64,000 bases of DNA from GCA-2683135 sp964507445 (lineage in GTDB: Bacteria > Planctomycetota > GCA-002687715). The stretch's first letter is position 1. Every line of letters begins with the position of its first letter. The notes under the pieces are model-generated. The model did no database searches. It saw nothing but the letters and a program-made list of their open reading frames with translations, and had not been told where the DNA came from. The translations under genes were made by a program, and so were the position numbers. This document shows, one piece after another, positions 8,385 to 17,359 of the stretch. The DNA is taken from contig CAZDQF010000004.1 in NCBI GenBank assembly GCA_964507445.1, positions 258,032-322,031 of the forward strand. The letters run 5' to 3'.

Positions 8385-10031
8385 TCACTCCACCCGGTAG
8401 ATGGCGACGCCGCCCCCGTTGATGCCCCCGGGGAACATCTTGACCACGGACCCGCGGCGACGGATCTCCTCCCAGAGCTTCGGGTGACGGGACTCCATGA
8501 AGATGGAGAACGTGGAGACCACCCAGGCCGCCCCGTCCTCCGGCACCAGGTCGTTCCACGCCTCGAGGGTCTCCACCGGGTGGAAGTCGGTCTCCATGTA
8601 GGTGCGGTAAGGGAGGATGGCCAGGCCCACGCTGACGACAGGGTCTGCGCCCCGGTGCTCCTCGATCCACGCGCGGGCGCCGTCAAAGTCCTGCTTGGGC
8701 AACCGCCATGCCCCCGGGAGGGTCACCAGGGCGGCCCCGAGCATCAGCGCGATGGTGACCCGTCGCGCCCAACGTTGCCGCGTACCCAGCTGCCCCACGG
8801 GGAGCTTGGCGGCCACCACCCGCGCCAGATCCAGGGCCCCCGCCACCACCACCATCACCACGAGTCCGGCGAGGAAGAAGAACAGCCGCGGCCACAGGTT
8901 CCGACCCAGCGCCAGGTACGTGATCACGCTGACCATCCCCGAGGACACCAGAATCCCCGGGATCTCGGGCGCCATGCGCCACGCCGCCCGCAACCCCCAC
9001 ACCATCACCGCCAAGGCCACGAACAGGGCCCCGTATCCCAGCACCACCCCCTGGCCGAGGCTCAGCGCCAGCTCATGAATCAGCCACAGCGGATCGGTCC
9101 AGACCACGGACTTGACGAACGGTGAGGTGCGGAAGAACAGGTACTCCACCATCTGGGGCAGGATCAAGGCGTGCAGGGCGATGGTCGCCAACCCTCCCAG
9201 CATGAACCCCAACACCACCGCCCTCACACCCGGCGCCTTCACGCTGATCCGCAGGCGCAACACCTCGAACACGACCCAGAGGGCCTGCCCCAATGCGACG
9301 AAGATCAGGGTCAGGTGCAGCCACATGCCGAGGGCGAGGGACAGCCCGAAGGTCACCCAGTGCCGGCGTCGCCCGGTTCGCAGGGCGTCGATGAAGAGCT
9401 TGGATGACAACAGGGTGAAGAACAGCAGTCCCGTGTAGCCCCGTGCGTTCTGGGAGAACGACATGTGATGGAACGAGAGGGCGAGGACGCCGGCGGACAC
9501 CAGGCCGACGGTCTTGCCGCCCCGTTGCTGCGCCAGGATCCCCAGCATGAGGATGGACAGGACGCCGAACACGTAGGCCGGCAACCGGAGGCTCCAGGGG
9601 TGCTCCCCGAACAGGTCGCATGAGATCCAGGCCGAGAGGGAGTAGAGGGGGTGGTTGTTGTCGGACGGGTAGGTCCTGACCACGGCCTCGAAGGGCTGAC
9701 GGATGTAGTCCACCACCATCCACATCTCGTCGAACCACAGCTGAGAGTCGAGCTGGTTGAGGCGCAAGGCGGCGCCGATGGCGGTGATGCCGAGGAGCGG
9801 CCCCCACGAGATGGGGGGCGCGGAGAGGGGGACGGGCAGGCGCTCCCTCCGTGATCCGGCGGCTACCAGGAACACCCCGAGCAGGGCCCAGGCCACACGC
9901 CAGATCACCGCGCCCTTGCCCAGATTCCGCAGGTCCTCCGGGTCCAGGGGCCCCGTGAGCACCTCCGTCGGCACCGCGAGCCCGGCGAGGAGACAGACCA
10001 CACCCGCCGCCATCATCACCCGAGATCTCAA
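8385..10031 (-). CDS. GT39-like membrane glycosyltransferase
   Basis: A 548-residue membrane protein related in design to the convergent gene at 6887-8371. Motif LWFDEMWMV near residue 107 supplies the catalytic acid and NNHPLYSL the following loop motif. About ten membrane helices precede a C-terminal periplasmic domain. The start is a TTG overlapping the TGA of the upstream gene, with GAGG nine bases before it. An ATG at 10016 is an alternative. The coupling suggests it works with the AglD-like protein and the GT2 enzyme upstream: GT2 would load a polyprenyl-phosphate sugar and this protein would transfer it outside. Confidence 0.8.
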   Translation of the reverse strand: MRSRVMMAAGVVCLLAGLAVPTEVLTGPLDPEDLRNLGKGAVIWRVAWALLGVFLVAAGSRRERLPVPLSAPPISWGPLLGITAIGAALRLNQLDSQLWFDEMWMVVDYIRQPFEAVVRTYPSDNNHPLYSLSAWISCDLFGEHPWSLRLPAYVFGVLSILMLGILAQQRGGKTVGLVSAGVLALSFHHMSFSQNARGYTGLLFFTLLSSKLFIDALRTGRRRHWVTFGLSLALGMWLHLTLIFVALGQALWVVFEVLRLRISVKAPGVRAVVLGFMLGGLATIALHALILPQMVEYLFFRTSPFVKSVVWTDPLWLIHELALSLGQGVVLGYGALFVALAVMVWGLRAAWRMAPEIPGILVSSGMVSVITYLALGRNLWPRLFFFLAGLVVMVVVAGALDLARVVAAKLPVGQLGTRQRWARRVTIALMLGAALVTLPGAWRLPKQDFDGARAWIEEHRGADPVVSVGLAILPYRTYMETDFHPVETLEAWNDLVPEDGAAWVVSTFSIFMESRHPKLWEEIRRRGSVVKMFPGGINGGGVAIYRVE

Positions 10032-10999
10032 CGCGCCGATCCTCGCAACCAGTATGCCCCGGCCAACAGTCCCCCCACGATCAACACACTCTGCCAGATC
10101 AGCGACTGAACCACCGCCAGTTCCTGCAACCCCAACGGCGCCAGGAGGGCGGCGAACGCCGCCTCACGCACCCCCAGCCCGCCGAAGCTGACCGGGAGCA
10201 TGGCGGCGAGCTTGGCCAGGGGCCAGAGCAGGAACCAGGTCCCCAGGGCAAGGTCGAGCCCGAGAGATGTCCCCACCACCACGTTGACGAGGACGAAGCC
10301 GCCCTGCAGCAGAACGCAACACGCCCAGGCCGCGCAGGCACCGCCGGGCTGACGACGCAACGCGCGCAGCGCTCGGGCGAGCTGGATCAGGCGACGAGGC
10401 TGCCGACGAAGGGGGCGCCGCAGCAACTGGAACCGGAGCAACAGCAGGCCCAGGCCGACGCCTCCCCCGAGGACCGCCAGGGTGGCGGGGATCGCCACCA
10501 GGGTCCCACCGACGAGTTCAGCACCGACATCCGTGGCGAGCAATCCGAAGATGGCGAGGGCCAACAGCGCCAGCATGTCCGCCACACGGTCCACCAGGGA
10601 GCCGAGCACGAGGGCGGCGCGCTCTCGGGGCGCAGTGGTCGGCAAGGCCGAGCCCAACCTCAGCACGTCTCCGCCGATCAACGATGGCAGGCAGAGGTTG
10701 GCGAACAGCCCCGCGGCCTGGCAACGCACGGCCACGCCAGCGGCGAGGTCCGCCCCTGACAGGCGCAGAAACCACCTCCACTTGAGGGCGGACAGTGCCT
10801 GCAGAGAGAGGAAGACCGCCAGGGCCAGGAACCACGCCCAGGGAGCGAGCCCGCGGAACCCCTCCGCCACCTTCCCGGTGTCCACGGACAGCAGCACGAC
10901 AGCGAGGACGACGAGCGAGAGGACCAGCCTCGCGATCAGACCAACGCGACCCCGCCGTGCGCGGCTGGTCAGTCCTTCCGGGATGCTGGATTCACCCAT
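10028..10999 (-). CDS. AglD-like/lysylphosphatidylglycerol-synthetase-type membrane protein
   Basis: A 323-residue integral membrane protein with 7-8 hydrophobic segments. It matches the UPF0104/AglD-like family, recognisable from the segment LPSLIGGDVLR and the later GGLGVREAAFA motif. Family members are often found next to DPM1-like GT2 enzymes and are proposed to move or transfer polyprenyl-linked sugars. The ATG at 10999 lies 31 bases inside the upstream GT2 gene, so they are tightly coupled. The downstream GT39-like gene overlaps its stop. The exact activity is unproven for this family. Confidence 0.8.
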   Translation of the reverse strand: MGESSIPEGLTSRARRGRVGLIARLVLSLVVLAVVLLSVDTGKVAEGFRGLAPWAWFLALAVFLSLQALSALKWRWFLRLSGADLAAGVAVRCQAAGLFANLCLPSLIGGDVLRLGSALPTTAPRERAALVLGSLVDRVADMLALLALAIFGLLATDVGAELVGGTLVAIPATLAVLGGGVGLGLLLLRFQLLRRPLRRQPRRLIQLARALRALRRQPGGACAAWACCVLLQGGFVLVNVVVGTSLGLDLALGTWFLLWPLAKLAAMLPVSFGGLGVREAAFAALLAPLGLQELAVVQSLIWQSVLIVGGLLAGAYWLRGSAR

Positions 11000-11955
11000 C
11001 GATCGAGACCGAGCCGTGCGTTCTGATCCGCCAGGAGGCCCACGGCCCAGATGATGAAGGCCGCCAGGAACGCCATCACGGCGCTCTCCGACAGGTCGGC
11101 CAGTAGCAGGTCGTAGATGAACTTCGCCAACCCGGCGGTGAAGAAGACCAGCCCGAGGGGCAGGAAGACCTTGAGGGGATTGAACAGCACCATGACGCGG
11201 AGGATGAGGAAGAGGAAGTCCGCGGCGTGATGCGGGCGGATCTTGGACTTGCCGACCCGCTTGCGGTAGTCGATGGGCACGTAGCCGACGGACCCGTCCG
11301 TGCACATGATGGAGAGGGTGATGGTGGTGGTGAAGGAAAACCCGGCCGGGAGGATGTGGCGGAAGCGCCGCACGTCGCGACGTCGGATGACCCGCAGCCC
11401 CGAGTTCAGGTCCGGGATCTTCTGCCCGGCCAGGTAGCTGGCCAGACGGCGCAGGAACGACCGCGCCGGACGACGCGCCATGGAGTCGTGGACGTTGCTG
11501 CCGGTGCGGGAACCCACGACCATGTCGAACGCGGACGACCGCTCCAGCAACCTGGGGATCTCTTCCGCCGGGTAGGTGCCGTCCGCGTCCGTGATGACCA
11601 CCAGCTCGGAGCGCGCGGCGTCGAAGCCCCGCTTGAGGGCCGCGCCGTAACCGCGGTTCTCCGGCTGGCTGATGACCCGGCACGGCGCCCCCCGGGCGCG
11701 CTCGGCGGTGGCATCGGAAGAGCCGTCATCCACCACCAGGATCTCGAAACGCAAGCCGCGGTCGGAGAGAACTCCGTGGATACCCTCGATCTCCTGGGCG
11801 ATGGCGTCCTCTTCGTTGAAGGCCGGGATCACGACCGTGACATCGGGGCACTCCTCCTCGACCCCCGTCGCCTCAGGACGCGGCTGTTCCGTCGTGCTCT
11901 CGATCGCGTAACCTCCTTCCCTGTCCTCTCGGCATTCGGCCGAGGGGTTCTGCAT
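10969..11955 (-). CDS. DPM1-like GT2 glycosyltransferase
   Basis: A GT-A enzyme that probably makes a polyprenyl-phosphate-linked sugar. The GT2 core begins VTVVIPAFNEEDA, followed by VVDDGSSD and the metal-binding DADGTYP (DXD-type). Two C-terminal hydrophobic segments would anchor it in the membrane. The ATG at 11955 is reported, but it has only GGGAG abutting it. A much better ribosome binding site (AAGGAGGT, 11918-11911) precedes an in-frame ATC at 11904, so the true start is unsettled. The divergent flippase starts only 17 bp away from the ATG, which also argues for a later start. Confidence 0.87.
   Translation of the reverse strand: MQNPSAECREDREGGYAIESTTEQPRPEATGVEEECPDVTVVIPAFNEEDAIAQEIEGIHGVLSDRGLRFEILVVDDGSSDATAERARGAPCRVISQPENRGYGAALKRGFDAARSELVVITDADGTYPAEEIPRLLERSSAFDMVVGSRTGSNVHDSMARRPARSFLRRLASYLAGQKIPDLNSGLRVIRRRDVRRFRHILPAGFSFTTTITLSIMCTDGSVGYVPIDYRKRVGKSKIRPHHAADFLFLILRVMVLFNPLKVFLPLGLVFFTAGLAKFIYDLLLADLSESAVMAFLAAFIIWAVGLLADQNARLGLDRWVNPASRKD
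11902..11918 (-). promoter_or_regulatory. strong Shine-Dalgarno before an in-frame ATC codon
   Basis: The minus strand reads AAGGAGGT, then TACGCG, then ATC in the frame of the GT2 gene. The spacing is ideal, but ATC is only rarely a start codon (infC is the classic AUC/AUU example). It could mark the true start, a miscalled ATG, or chance. Confidence 0.4.
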
Positions 11956-11972
11956 CTCCCGCGGTTGGATCG

Positions 11973-13379
11973 TTGACACGCAGGCTATCACGCAATCTGG
12001 GCACCCTCTACAGCGCCGAGGTGGCCGCCAAGGCGCTGGGAGTGGTCATCTTCGGCGCCCTCGCGCAACGCCTCGGGCCGGAGACCTACGGACGCCTCGG
12101 GTGGGCGTTGTCCGTCGTCTTCCTGCTCAACCTGATCCAGGAAGCCGGCCTGGCGCCGTATGGCGCGCGGGAGGCCACCCGCGACCCGTCCCAGCTACGC
12201 ACGTTGGCGGCCCGGATCATCTGCGTCCGCATCCTGCTGCTGATCCCCCTGGCCGCGTTGGTGTTCCTCGCCGCCGGCCTGGTGGACGACAGCAAGGCAC
12301 GGGTCCTCTGGTACTGCGCGCTGACGCTGCTGCCGGCTCCGTTGATGCTGAACTGGGTGTTCCAATCCCGCGACGAGATGCGGGTGGTGGCCGCAAGCTC
12401 CGTGCTCCGACAAGGGGTCCTCGCCATCGGCGTCCTCGCCTTCGTCCACTCAGCGGAGGATGTGAGGCTCGCTCCCGTGTTCGACGCTGTCGCCCTCCTC
12501 GTGGTCGTGGTGCTGCAGCAAGGTCTGTTTCGACGGCTCGTGGGGCGACCGCGGTTCCAACGGGTCCGCTCCGGCATCACCCGTGTGGCCCGCGAGGCCG
12601 CCCCCCTCGCCGCGTCCTCCATCGCCTGGGCCGTGCGCCTCTTCGCCCCGGTGATCCTCATGGGAGCCTGGTCCACAGACTCCGAAGTGGGTTACTTCGA
12701 ATCGGGACACCGGCTGGTCATCTCCATCCACGCCTTCGTCTGGTTGTTCTTCTTCAACCTGCTGCCCACGCTGACGCGCCTGCTGACGCGGGAGGATCTG
12801 GGAGGCTGGCGCGCGCTCATGAGCTCCTCCCAGCGCCTCGTCGCCTGGGCGGCCCCCGGTGGCTGCCTGGCCCTGACCGCCCTCGCTCCGGCGCTGGTCA
12901 CCCTGATCTACGGGGACGCGTTCGCCCACGCCGTGCTCCCCTTCCAGCTGCAGCTCTGGATGCTGGCGGTGGCCTTCGTGTCCGGGCACCATCGCTTCTC
13001 CCTCATCGCGTCCGGGAACCAGGGCTCGGAGTTGCTGTCGAGCTTTGCCGGCGCCCTGACCTGCACGGTCGCCTGCGTCGCGTTCTCGGACGACCTCACC
13101 CCGACCATCGCGGCCGTGATCCTTGTGCTCAGCGAGCTCGTCACCTGCCTCAGCGCCATGCGGCTGCTGGGGCGGACCGTGGAACCGGCCAGGTCCTACC
13201 GGTTCCTGGTCAAACCCCTGGTGGTGCTGGCCCCGGTGGCCTGGCTGATCCTCGGCCCCCTGGGGGAGCACGCCATCCTCGGCGCCGCGACCGCCGCGGC
13301 GGTCACGGTCGCCGGACTGCTCCTCCTGGAACGAGGCCTGCTGCAGAGCCTCTCGAAGCTCTCCACCATCCGGAGTTGA
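11973..13379 (+). CDS. Wzx-type polysaccharide flippase
   Basis: A 468-residue MATE/MOP-fold transporter with about 12-14 hydrophobic segments, expected to flip undecaprenyl-linked oligosaccharide across the inner membrane. The N-terminus SRNLGTLYSAEVAAKALG and the following RLGPETYGRLGWA are characteristic of polysaccharide flippases. The start is TTG at 11973, chosen because it places the first helix at the family's usual distance and no ATG or GTG is available upstream. It diverges from the GT2 operon and would complete the glycan export route of this locus. Confidence 0.85.
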   Translation: MTRRLSRNLGTLYSAEVAAKALGVVIFGALAQRLGPETYGRLGWALSVVFLLNLIQEAGLAPYGAREATRDPSQLRTLAARIICVRILLLIPLAALVFLAAGLVDDSKARVLWYCALTLLPAPLMLNWVFQSRDEMRVVAASSVLRQGVLAIGVLAFVHSAEDVRLAPVFDAVALLVVVVLQQGLFRRLVGRPRFQRVRSGITRVAREAAPLAASSIAWAVRLFAPVILMGAWSTDSEVGYFESGHRLVISIHAFVWLFFFNLLPTLTRLLTREDLGGWRALMSSSQRLVAWAAPGGCLALTALAPALVTLIYGDAFAHAVLPFQLQLWMLAVAFVSGHHRFSLIASGNQGSELLSSFAGALTCTVACVAFSDDLTPTIAAVILVLSELVTCLSAMRLLGRTVEPARSYRFLVKPLVVLAPVAWLILGPLGEHAILGAATAAAVTVAGLLLLERGLLQSLSKLSTIRS

Positions 13380-13410
13380 GCCGGACTCTTCGGGGCCCAC
13401 GGCGAGGCGG

Positions 13411-13416
13411 TATCAT
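13411..13416 (+). promoter_or_regulatory. -10 element of a possibly leaderless promoter
   Basis: TATCAT matches the sigma-70 -10 consensus at five of six positions. It ends six bases before the GTG start at 13423, so transcription could begin on the start codon itself. No clear -35 is seen. Confidence 0.4.
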
Positions 13417-13422
13417 GCAGTT

Positions 13423-14547
13423 GTGAGCACGATCCAGCGTATTCGGCGGCACCTCCGCCTGATGAAGACCGCGCGCGGCAAGGGCGAGACCCTGCCCACG
13501 CCTCCGTTCCTCATCCTCTTCATCAATTCCATCTGCAATCAGGCCTGTGACCACTGCTTCTACTGGCAGTCCCTCAACAGCAAGGACGACCTCAGCAGGG
13601 AGGAGCTGTTCGACCTCGCTCGATCCCTCGGCCCCATCGAGAACCTGAACCTGTCCGGCGGTGAGCCCTTCTTGCGGCCGGACTGGGGCGAGATCTGCGA
13701 CTTCTTCGTCCAGAACAACGGGGTCAAGCGCATCTACTGCCCGACCAACGGCTACTTCGCAGAGAAAACGGAGCGCCAGTTGGAGGTCCTGTTCCGCAAT
13801 CCGGACCTCGTCGAGTGCACCATCGAGCTCTCCCTGGACGGGATGCCCGAATTCCACGACGTGTTCCGCAAGAGCAAGAACGCCTTCGCCAAGGCCATGG
13901 ACACCTACGACATGCTCGCCAGGTTCCAGGCGAAGGAGCCGAGGCTACAGATCCACGCCATCTCCACGGCCACGGGAGAGAACGTGGACGAGATCAAGCA
14001 GCTCACCACCTACCTGTTCGACCGCTGCCCGCGCATGACCCACCACAACATCGCCATGCTTCGCGGAGAGCGGAAGCGACCGACCCTCATGGGTCCGGCG
14101 CTGGAAAATTACCGCGAGCTGGTGGACTACATGGCGTCGCTCTGGCGAGAACGGGAGGAGGGCCGTTTCGGCGGCATCGTGGACCCCATGCTGCACTGGG
14201 GTAAGGAGCGGATCGCCGCCGCCCAGACCCAGGCGGTCCCTTGCAAGGCAGGGGTCCTCACGGGAGTGGTCTACGCCAACGGGGACGTCAGCCTCTGCGA
14301 GCAACACGAACCCATCGGCAACCTCCGCCAGACGCCGTTCCCGGAGATCTGGAACTCCGAGCAGGCCAGCACCCTGAGGCGGTCCATCGGCTGCAAGGAG
14401 TGCTTCTGCACCAACGAGGTCTTCCTCTGGCCGTCCATCGTCTTCTCCCCGTCCTGGCTCCCCAGGGCGTTCGTCGGGAGCCGGGCCTGGCGCAAGGCGC
14501 CGCCGCTGTCACCGGAAGACCGCGTGACGATCGACCCGGTCACCTGA
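13423..14547 (+). CDS. radical SAM/SPASM domain protein
   Basis: A 374-residue radical SAM enzyme. The iron-sulfur motif is CNQACDHC (C38, C42, C45), and NLSGGEP follows as the SAM-binding glycine motif. The C-terminal SPASM-type region has C-rich stretches around VSLCEQHEP and GCKECFC, which would bind auxiliary 4Fe-4S clusters. SPASM proteins mature peptides or act in cofactor synthesis, and no precursor peptide gene is evident nearby. The start is GTG with TATCAT just upstream, compatible with a leaderless transcript. It may belong to the adjacent sugar locus or be independent. Confidence 0.85.
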   Translation: MSTIQRIRRHLRLMKTARGKGETLPTPPFLILFINSICNQACDHCFYWQSLNSKDDLSREELFDLARSLGPIENLNLSGGEPFLRPDWGEICDFFVQNNGVKRIYCPTNGYFAEKTERQLEVLFRNPDLVECTIELSLDGMPEFHDVFRKSKNAFAKAMDTYDMLARFQAKEPRLQIHAISTATGENVDEIKQLTTYLFDRCPRMTHHNIAMLRGERKRPTLMGPALENYRELVDYMASLWREREEGRFGGIVDPMLHWGKERIAAAQTQAVPCKAGVLTGVVYANGDVSLCEQHEPIGNLRQTPFPEIWNSEQASTLRRSIGCKECFCTNEVFLWPSIVFSPSWLPRAFVGSRAWRKAPPLSPEDRVTIDPVT

Positions 14548-14680
14548 GCTCCGCACCTGCCCGTCCCTGGAGCGCCCGGTCGCCGACGTCGCGGGTCCCC
14601 GGCCAGGACAAGACCGCAATTCACGCCCGAACCGAGATAGCTGCACGCGGACTGAGTGTTTTGCCGGTCTGGTGAAGCTC

Positions 14681-14723
14681 GTACCTCGTACCGGGCTTAT
14701 CGTGCGCATGGGTACGTAGGTAT
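14681..14723. repeat. imperfect inverted repeat upstream of the multicopper oxidase
   Basis: The arms GTACCTCGTACC (14681-14692) and GGTACGTAGGTAT (14711-14723) are near-complementary around an 18-base loop. They lie about 60 bp before the multicopper oxidase start, in the 235-bp gap after the radical SAM gene. This could be an operator or an mRNA leader hairpin. The evidence is positional only. Confidence 0.3.
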
Positions 14724-14782
14724 CTACACAGTCTTGCTTCCCAGCCACGAGGCTCCATCAACACGCCCGAAGGAGTTCAAAC

Positions 14783-17299
14783 GTGCGAAGTCCAATCCCA
14801 CCGCGGATGTGTACGAGAGGGGCGGTCCGTATCGCTCTCGTTGTTGCCTTTCTGCTCGTATCCGTCCCCCTGGCCCTCGCGTGGAAGCGCAGCGCCGGCC
14901 CGCCGTCCATGAACAACCTCCCCAGCACGAACTTCGGGTCGTTCGAGGGTGGCCCCACGGGGACCTATGTGGACGCCGGCATCAACAACTACTACACGGA
15001 AGAGCAGCTCGGCACAGGCGGGGGCTTCGATGTCCCCAGCGGGGCCCCACCGAGCCCCCTGTTCAACGCCCAGCCGTTCACCAGCCCGGTGGTCCGGTTC
15101 GAGGAGATCGGGACCCACCCCATGCCCGCCTCCTACTCTCTCCAGGCACCCCTGCCACGCCCCGCGAGTCACCACGGATACCCCGAGCCCACGGCCCTGG
15201 ACACCTTCCTCCTGGCTCCGCTCTACCCGGAGCCGACGCGGGAGACCGACACCTCACAGCCGAACCCGTGGAAGTTCGACGTGGAGACCTTCATCGGGCG
15301 CAGCCTCGACATGCCATTGGCCGAGGGCAGACCCCTGGGTGAGCCGTGGGCGCACCAACTGTGGACCGAGTGTCCGCCCGAGCGCTACGTGAAGATGGTC
15401 CAGACCGGAGCTCGAACCAACACGGGGCTACGGGACAACGAGCAGCGACACGGCTACATGCACGGCGAGTTCGGCCCCGGCGGGCTGTACCACCAGACCG
15501 CCGGCACCGCCGCCACCGCCGGCACCACCGCGGGGATCGAGGTGAAGTTCCACCCGACGTTCCCGGTCCAGGAGAACCACACTCTGTGGACCTTCGACGG
15601 CACGTTCCCGGCCAAGCTCGTGACCGTCCCGTTCGGTCAGGCCCTGTTGTTCCGCCACCACAACGCCCTGCCCATCGACCCCACGGCGAACCGGGGTTTC
15701 GGGATCCACACCATCAGCACCCACCTGCACAACGGGCACAACCCGGGCGAGAGCGACGGCTCCCCCAACGCCTTCTACTTTCCGGGGCAGTTCTGGGACT
15801 ACCGATGGCCGCTGCAGCTCGCGGGATTCACCACCACCAATCAGAGCATGGGTGACCCACGGGCGGGCCGGCCGGACGGCAACGGCGGCATCGTCAACAT
15901 CGCCGGTGACTACCGGGAGATCCCCAGCACCCACTGGTTCCACGACCACATGTTCGACTTCACGTCCCAGAACGTCTACAAGGGCAACGCCGGGAAGATC
16001 AACTACTTCACCTCCGTGGACCGAGGGAACGAAGGTCTGGATGACGGGGTCAACCTCCGACTTCCCAGCGGCACGGCCCTGGACTGGGGCAACCGGGACT
16101 ACGACGTGAACCTCCTGGTGCACGACAAGTGCTGGGACCCCAGCGGCCAGCTCTGGTTCAACATCTTCGACACCGACACCGGCATGCTCGGAGACCAGGT
16201 GCTGGTCAACTGGCAATGGCGACCCTACATGGACGTGCGCGCCCGGAAATACCGGTTCCGAATCCTCAACGCCTCCATCGCCCGCTACCTCAAGCTGGCC
16301 CTGGTTGACCAGAACGGCACCCCTGTCCCGTTCCACATGATCAGCAATGACGGGAACATCATGGAGCACGCCATCCCCTTCGACGGTCGCTTCGGCACCG
16401 AGCCCGGGGTCCTCCCCGTCCAGGGGAACGGGGAGCGCTGCGGGATCATCGTGGACTTTTCCAACTTCGCACCGGGAGACCGGCTCTACATGGTCAACCT
16501 GCTGGAGCACAAGAACGGCAAGGGGCCGGACGACATCATCGACCTGCAGGACGTGATCTCCGGCGACTACGAAGCGGTGGCCCGTGACGACGACGGCGAC
16601 GGCGTGCCGGATCGCTGGATCGACGGGGACCCGGGAGTCGCCAAGATCCTCGAGTTCCGGGTCCAGCCCTACTCCGGCACGGACCTCAGCATGGACCCCG
16701 CCACCTACGAACCCGGCGGCAACAAGATGATCGAGGTGCCCACGTACACGAGCAACGAGCTCGCCAATGCCCGGCACCGGACCTTCTCCTTCGGGCGCTC
16801 GTCCGGAACCGACAGGTCCCCATGGACGGTGAAGACGGACGGTGGACAGGGGCTCACCGCGGACACGCGGCGAATCTCCGCTCGACCCGCTTACGGCAGC
16901 CTGGAGATCTGGCACTTCGAGAACGGCGGCAACGGATGGAGCCACCCGATCCACGCCCATTTCGAAGAGGCCGTCATCCTGCGCAGAGGCGACGAACCGC
17001 CACCGAGTTGGGAGAAGTGGGCGCGCAAGGACGTGTTCCGCGTCGGCCCCCTGGACGAGAGCACGGACGAGGTGGAGGTCGCCATCCGCTTCCGCGACTT
17101 CGCCGGGACCTTCGTCGGGCACTGCCACAACACCGTGCATGAGGACCACGCCATGCTCTATCGGTGGGACATCAACCAGCCAGGGCAGCTGATGCTGCTC
17201 CCGACGCCCATCCCCACCTGGGACGGCGTGGGCTATGTCAACTCGGTTGCGTTGCCCACGTTCCTCACCGGGGACGGATTCGGGCCTTCCTGGAAGTAG
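14783..17299 (+). CDS. exported CotA-like multicopper oxidase
   Basis: An 838-residue multicopper oxidase. All four copper motifs are present: THLHNGH (~313), HWFHDHM (~383), HPIHAHF (~721) and HCHNTVHEDHAM (~779-790). The last supplies the type 1 copper Cys and a Met axial ligand. The ESDGSPNAF segment after the first motif recalls CotA and bilirubin oxidase. It has an N-terminal signal peptide (residues ~1-34). The GTG start is set by AAGGAG seven bases upstream. It probably oxidises phenolics or metal ions such as Mn(II) outside the cytoplasm. It is longer than CotA (about 510 residues), with extra sequence before the first copper motif. Confidence 0.9.
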   Translation: MRSPIPPRMCTRGAVRIALVVAFLLVSVPLALAWKRSAGPPSMNNLPSTNFGSFEGGPTGTYVDAGINNYYTEEQLGTGGGFDVPSGAPPSPLFNAQPFTSPVVRFEEIGTHPMPASYSLQAPLPRPASHHGYPEPTALDTFLLAPLYPEPTRETDTSQPNPWKFDVETFIGRSLDMPLAEGRPLGEPWAHQLWTECPPERYVKMVQTGARTNTGLRDNEQRHGYMHGEFGPGGLYHQTAGTAATAGTTAGIEVKFHPTFPVQENHTLWTFDGTFPAKLVTVPFGQALLFRHHNALPIDPTANRGFGIHTISTHLHNGHNPGESDGSPNAFYFPGQFWDYRWPLQLAGFTTTNQSMGDPRAGRPDGNGGIVNIAGDYREIPSTHWFHDHMFDFTSQNVYKGNAGKINYFTSVDRGNEGLDDGVNLRLPSGTALDWGNRDYDVNLLVHDKCWDPSGQLWFNIFDTDTGMLGDQVLVNWQWRPYMDVRARKYRFRILNASIARYLKLALVDQNGTPVPFHMISNDGNIMEHAIPFDGRFGTEPGVLPVQGNGERCGIIVDFSNFAPGDRLYMVNLLEHKNGKGPDDIIDLQDVISGDYEAVARDDDGDGVPDRWIDGDPGVAKILEFRVQPYSGTDLSMDPATYEPGGNKMIEVPTYTSNELANARHRTFSFGRSSGTDRSPWTVKTDGGQGLTADTRRISARPAYGSLEIWHFENGGNGWSHPIHAHFEEAVILRRGDEPPPSWEKWARKDVFRVGPLDESTDEVEVAIRFRDFAGTFVGHCHNTVHEDHAMLYRWDINQPGQLMLLPTPIPTWDGVGYVNSVALPTFLTGDGFGPSWK

Positions 17300-17359
17300 A
17301 GGCTCCTCCCCGACACAGGGACCCGTTAAGGTGTCCGTCCTCACGGACGAGACACCCTG

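Noticed and set aside
11973..11978. TTGACA as a -35 box for the flippase
   Set aside because: It overlaps the proposed TTG start codon and has no matching -10 element at 16-18 bp.
17333..17348. GTCCGT-CCTC-ACGGAC hairpin as a terminator
   Set aside because: Six base pairs, no T tract, and it sits directly in front of the spermidine-synthase-like start. A leader hairpin is possible, but nothing supports termination.
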